A stretch of 62,511 nucleotides of DNA from Bradyrhizobium sp. ARR65 (lineage in GTDB: Bacteria > Pseudomonadota > Alphaproteobacteria > Rhizobiales > Xanthobacteraceae), in assembly GCF_000472385.1 (NCBI RefSeq), contig NZ_AWZU01000033.1:24796-87306 (forward strand), written 5' to 3'. The notes under the pieces were generated by a model, which was given only the letters and a program-made list of their open reading frames with translations, was not told the DNA's origin and ran no database searches. Below, one piece after another: positions 60,834 through 62,511 of the stretch; the stretch's first letter is position 1; every line of letters begins with the position of its first letter. The position numbers and the translations under genes were made by a program.

Positions 60834-61480
60834 GGCAGTGCGCTGCCCGCCGCGCTCTTGAATTCTTTCGTCTGCTTGTCCAACACGAACAGCGAACCCT
60901 CCGCCACGCCAAAATAGGCGCCGTGCAACTGCAACTCGCCGCTCTCGACCTTCGTGCGTACGAAGGGAAAGGTCATCAAGTTTTCCAGGCTGCGGAACAC
61001 CGCCGCCTTTTCGATGCGCACGGTGAACTCCTGCATCGTTTCGTGCGCGCGTTGCTCGACGACTTCGCCCGGCTTGATGAACATGGCCATCCACTTGCCG
61101 ATGAAATCTCCCGGCGACAGCGGTTCACTCTTGTCGATGAGGGCACGAATGCCGCCGCATTGGGCATGTCCCAGCACCACGATATGCTTGATGTGCAGCA
61201 CGCTGACGGCAAATTCCAGGGCCGCGGAAACGCCGTGCGCCGCGCTGTCGGGCTGGTAGACCGGCACGAGGTTCGCGATGTTGCGCACCACGAACAATTC
61301 GCCGGGCCCGGCGTCGAAGATGACCTCCGGCGAGACGCGCGAGTCGCAGCAGCCGATCACCATGACCTCGGGCGATTGGCCGCGCACCGACAATTCTTGA
61401 TAGCGTGACTGCTCGATCGGCAGCCGATTGCTCCGAAAGGCCCGATAGCCCTCGAGCAGCTTGTTCGGAAACGTGATCAT
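60830..61480 (-). CDS. Beta-class carbonic anhydrase
   Basis: A 216-residue zinc enzyme interconverting carbon dioxide and bicarbonate. The first zinc cysteine and the Asp-Arg dyad are in MVIGCCDSRVSPE; the zinc His and Cys are in VVLGHAQCGGIRALI. IANLVPVYQPDSAAHGVSAALEFAVSVLHIKH is the strongly conserved middle. The length is normal. Its last codons (LPS-end before TAG) lie in repeat F. It is divergent from the HpcH/HpaI gene, 104 nt apart. Confidence 0.96.
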   Translation of the reverse strand: MITFPNKLLEGYRAFRSNRLPIEQSRYQELSVRGQSPEVMVIGCCDSRVSPEVIFDAGPGELFVVRNIANLVPVYQPDSAAHGVSAALEFAVSVLHIKHIVVLGHAQCGGIRALIDKSEPLSPGDFIGKWMAMFIKPGEVVEQRAHETMQEFTVRIEKAAVFRSLENLMTFPFVRTKVESGELQLHGAYFGVAEGSLFVLDKQTKEFKSAAGSALP

Positions 61481-61584
61481 GGTCCAATCGCATAACCAAT
61501 GCGGTGAGGCTGAACAAGCCTTTCGATTGGGCAGGCAAAATGATATCGCCTCGGCTCCCAGCCAATATCAGAGGAAACCAAGCC

Positions 61585-62463
61585 ATGACCCGTCCGCGCC
61601 GCAGCCTCTTGTTCATGCCGGGATCCAATGCGCGGGCGCTGGAGAAGGCGCGAAACCTGCCGGCCGATGGCTTGGTCCTCGATCTCGAGGATTCGGTGGC
61701 GCCGGACGCCAAGGCCAAGGCGCGCGAGCAGATTGCGCAAACCCTAGAGCTCAAGCCGTTCGGCAAGCGCGAGATCCTGATCCGTATCAACGCCTTGGAC
61801 ACGCCCTTCTGGCACGAGGACATCGCGATGGCGGCGCAGGCCAGGCCCGACGGCATTCTGGTGCCCAAGATCTCGAGCGTCGACGACCTCAACAGCGTTG
61901 GGGCGCGCCTGGCCGAGGCCGGCGCGGAAAGCTCGCTTGCTGTCTGGGCGATGATCGAGACCGCGCGCGCCGTCTTGCATGCGGATGAGCTCGCGGCAGC
62001 AGCGCGTGACCCCAGGACGCGTCTGGCCGGCTTCGTGTTTGGACCCAACGACATTTCGCGGGAAACCCGCATCAAGATGCTACCGGGGCGTTCCACGATG
62101 GTCCCGATGATCACGCATTGCATGCTCGCCGCAAGGGCGAACGGCATCGAAATGCTCGACGGACCCTACAGCGATTTTTCCAATGTCGAGGGTTTTGCGG
62201 CTGAGTGCCGGCAGGCCCGCGATCTTGGCTTCGACGGCAAGACGCTGATCCACCCGAGCCAGATCGAGGCCTGCAACGCCATCTTCACGCCGCCGGCGGA
62301 AGAAGTGGCGCAGGCGCGCCGCATCATCGCGGCCTTTGAATTGCCGGAAAATGCCGGCCGCGGCGCGATCTCGCTCGACGGGCAAATGGTTGAGCGGCTC
62401 CACGCCGAAATGGCCAAGCGCACCATCGCGATCGCCGATGCGATCGCGGCGATGGGGAATTAG
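61585..62463 (+). CDS. HpcH/HpaI aldolase / citrate lyase beta-like (CoA lyase) protein
   Basis: The 292-residue product belongs to the citrate-lyase-beta / malyl-CoA lyase superfamily, which cleaves or forms carbon-carbon bonds of CoA esters. RRSLLFMPGSNARALEKA begins the protein. LVLDLEDSVAPDAKAKAR holds metal-ligand acidic residues, LVPKISSVDDL and AVWAMIETARAVL the second ones, and GKTLIHPSQIEACN the late signature. AGAGGAAACC precedes ATG 61585. Close relatives are annotated as L-malyl-CoA / beta-methylmalyl-CoA lyase or citrate lyase beta; no other lyase subunits are here, so a single-chain CoA lyase is likely. Exact reaction unknown. Confidence 0.9.
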   Translation: MTRPRRSLLFMPGSNARALEKARNLPADGLVLDLEDSVAPDAKAKAREQIAQTLELKPFGKREILIRINALDTPFWHEDIAMAAQARPDGILVPKISSVDDLNSVGARLAEAGAESSLAVWAMIETARAVLHADELAAAARDPRTRLAGFVFGPNDISRETRIKMLPGRSTMVPMITHCMLAARANGIEMLDGPYSDFSNVEGFAAECRQARDLGFDGKTLIHPSQIEACNAIFTPPAEEVAQARRIIAAFELPENAGRGAISLDGQMVERLHAEMAKRTIAIADAIAAMGN

Positions 62464-62511
62464 TTCTACTGAGTCAGAAAGTCACAGTGTTGGCCCGCAA
62501 TGAATCCGGTA

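Noticed and set aside
62464..62511. Start of another gene at the right edge (ATG near 62494)
   Set aside because: Only a few codons are visible and there is no ribosome site.

Overview
The window looks like core chromosome of an alphaproteobacterium of the Bradyrhizobium / Rhodopseudomonas group (Nitrobacteraceae). The reasons are high GC, a succinate dehydrogenase operon ordered C-D-A-B, a hemD / mitofilin-like / hemY run beside tsaD, a long (445-residue) ArgG, orphan TAXI binding proteins, and many short palindromic repeats between genes. I see no prophage, transposase, integrase, plasmid gene or CRISPR array. Two tRNA genes are present, Thr(CGT) and Ala(CGC). Layout 1-31 kb: tsaD (minus) diverges from hemD, a mitofilin-like membrane protein and hemY, followed by tRNA-Thr. 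Next come a polytopic membrane protein, a polysaccharide deacetylase, a small Cys-rich secreted protein, an MFS exporter, a cytochrome P450 followed closely by a class III nucleotide cyclase, a TerB-like protein, an SDR and a class I glutamine amidotransferase. After tRNA-Ala lie YggT, a DUF167 protein and FolD, then pyrophosphatase, a GNAT acetyltransferase, a DCC-family protein, an FAD amine oxidase, TypA/BipA, a Crp/Fnr regulator divergent from a receiver-only response regulator, PhoD and a membrane-tethered TAXI protein. Layout 29-62 kb: a pterin carbinolamine dehydratase, a DUF1232 protein, a second TAXI protein with a Sel1-like protein, a quinone-oxidoreductase-like enzyme divergent from an SDR, an IalB-like protein, RlmN, a PAP2 phosphatase and ArgG. 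These are followed by a strongly proline-rich OmpA-family protein, a stress-protein/Pro-rich pair, a VOC protein and sdhCDAB. Then come a LysR regulator divergent from a TauE/SafE exporter, malonyl-CoA synthetase divergent from an SDR, a cytochrome b / molybdopterin oxidoreductase pair, a YbfB-like MFS transporter, LeuB, two hypothetical proteins, Asd, YqhA, a beta carbonic anhydrase and a HpcH/HpaI (citrate-lyase-beta-like) enzyme. Most genes are housekeeping: haem (hemD, hemY), one-carbon and amino acid synthesis (folD, argG, leuB, asd), respiration (sdhCDAB), tRNA/rRNA modification (tsaD, rlmN) and envelope functions. The least expected structure is between the genes. I count 28 palindromic elements of at least eight types, adding up to roughly 2.6 kb, and none lies well inside a coding region. 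The best-represented type has an outer stem GTCATTCCGGGGCG / CGCCCCGGAATGAC and an inner stem, joined by small hairpins. The hairpin sequences differ from copy to copy but always remain self-complementary, which is compensatory change visible within this single window. Two isolated intrinsic terminators (8654-8682 and 53278-53306) suggest unannotated small RNAs.
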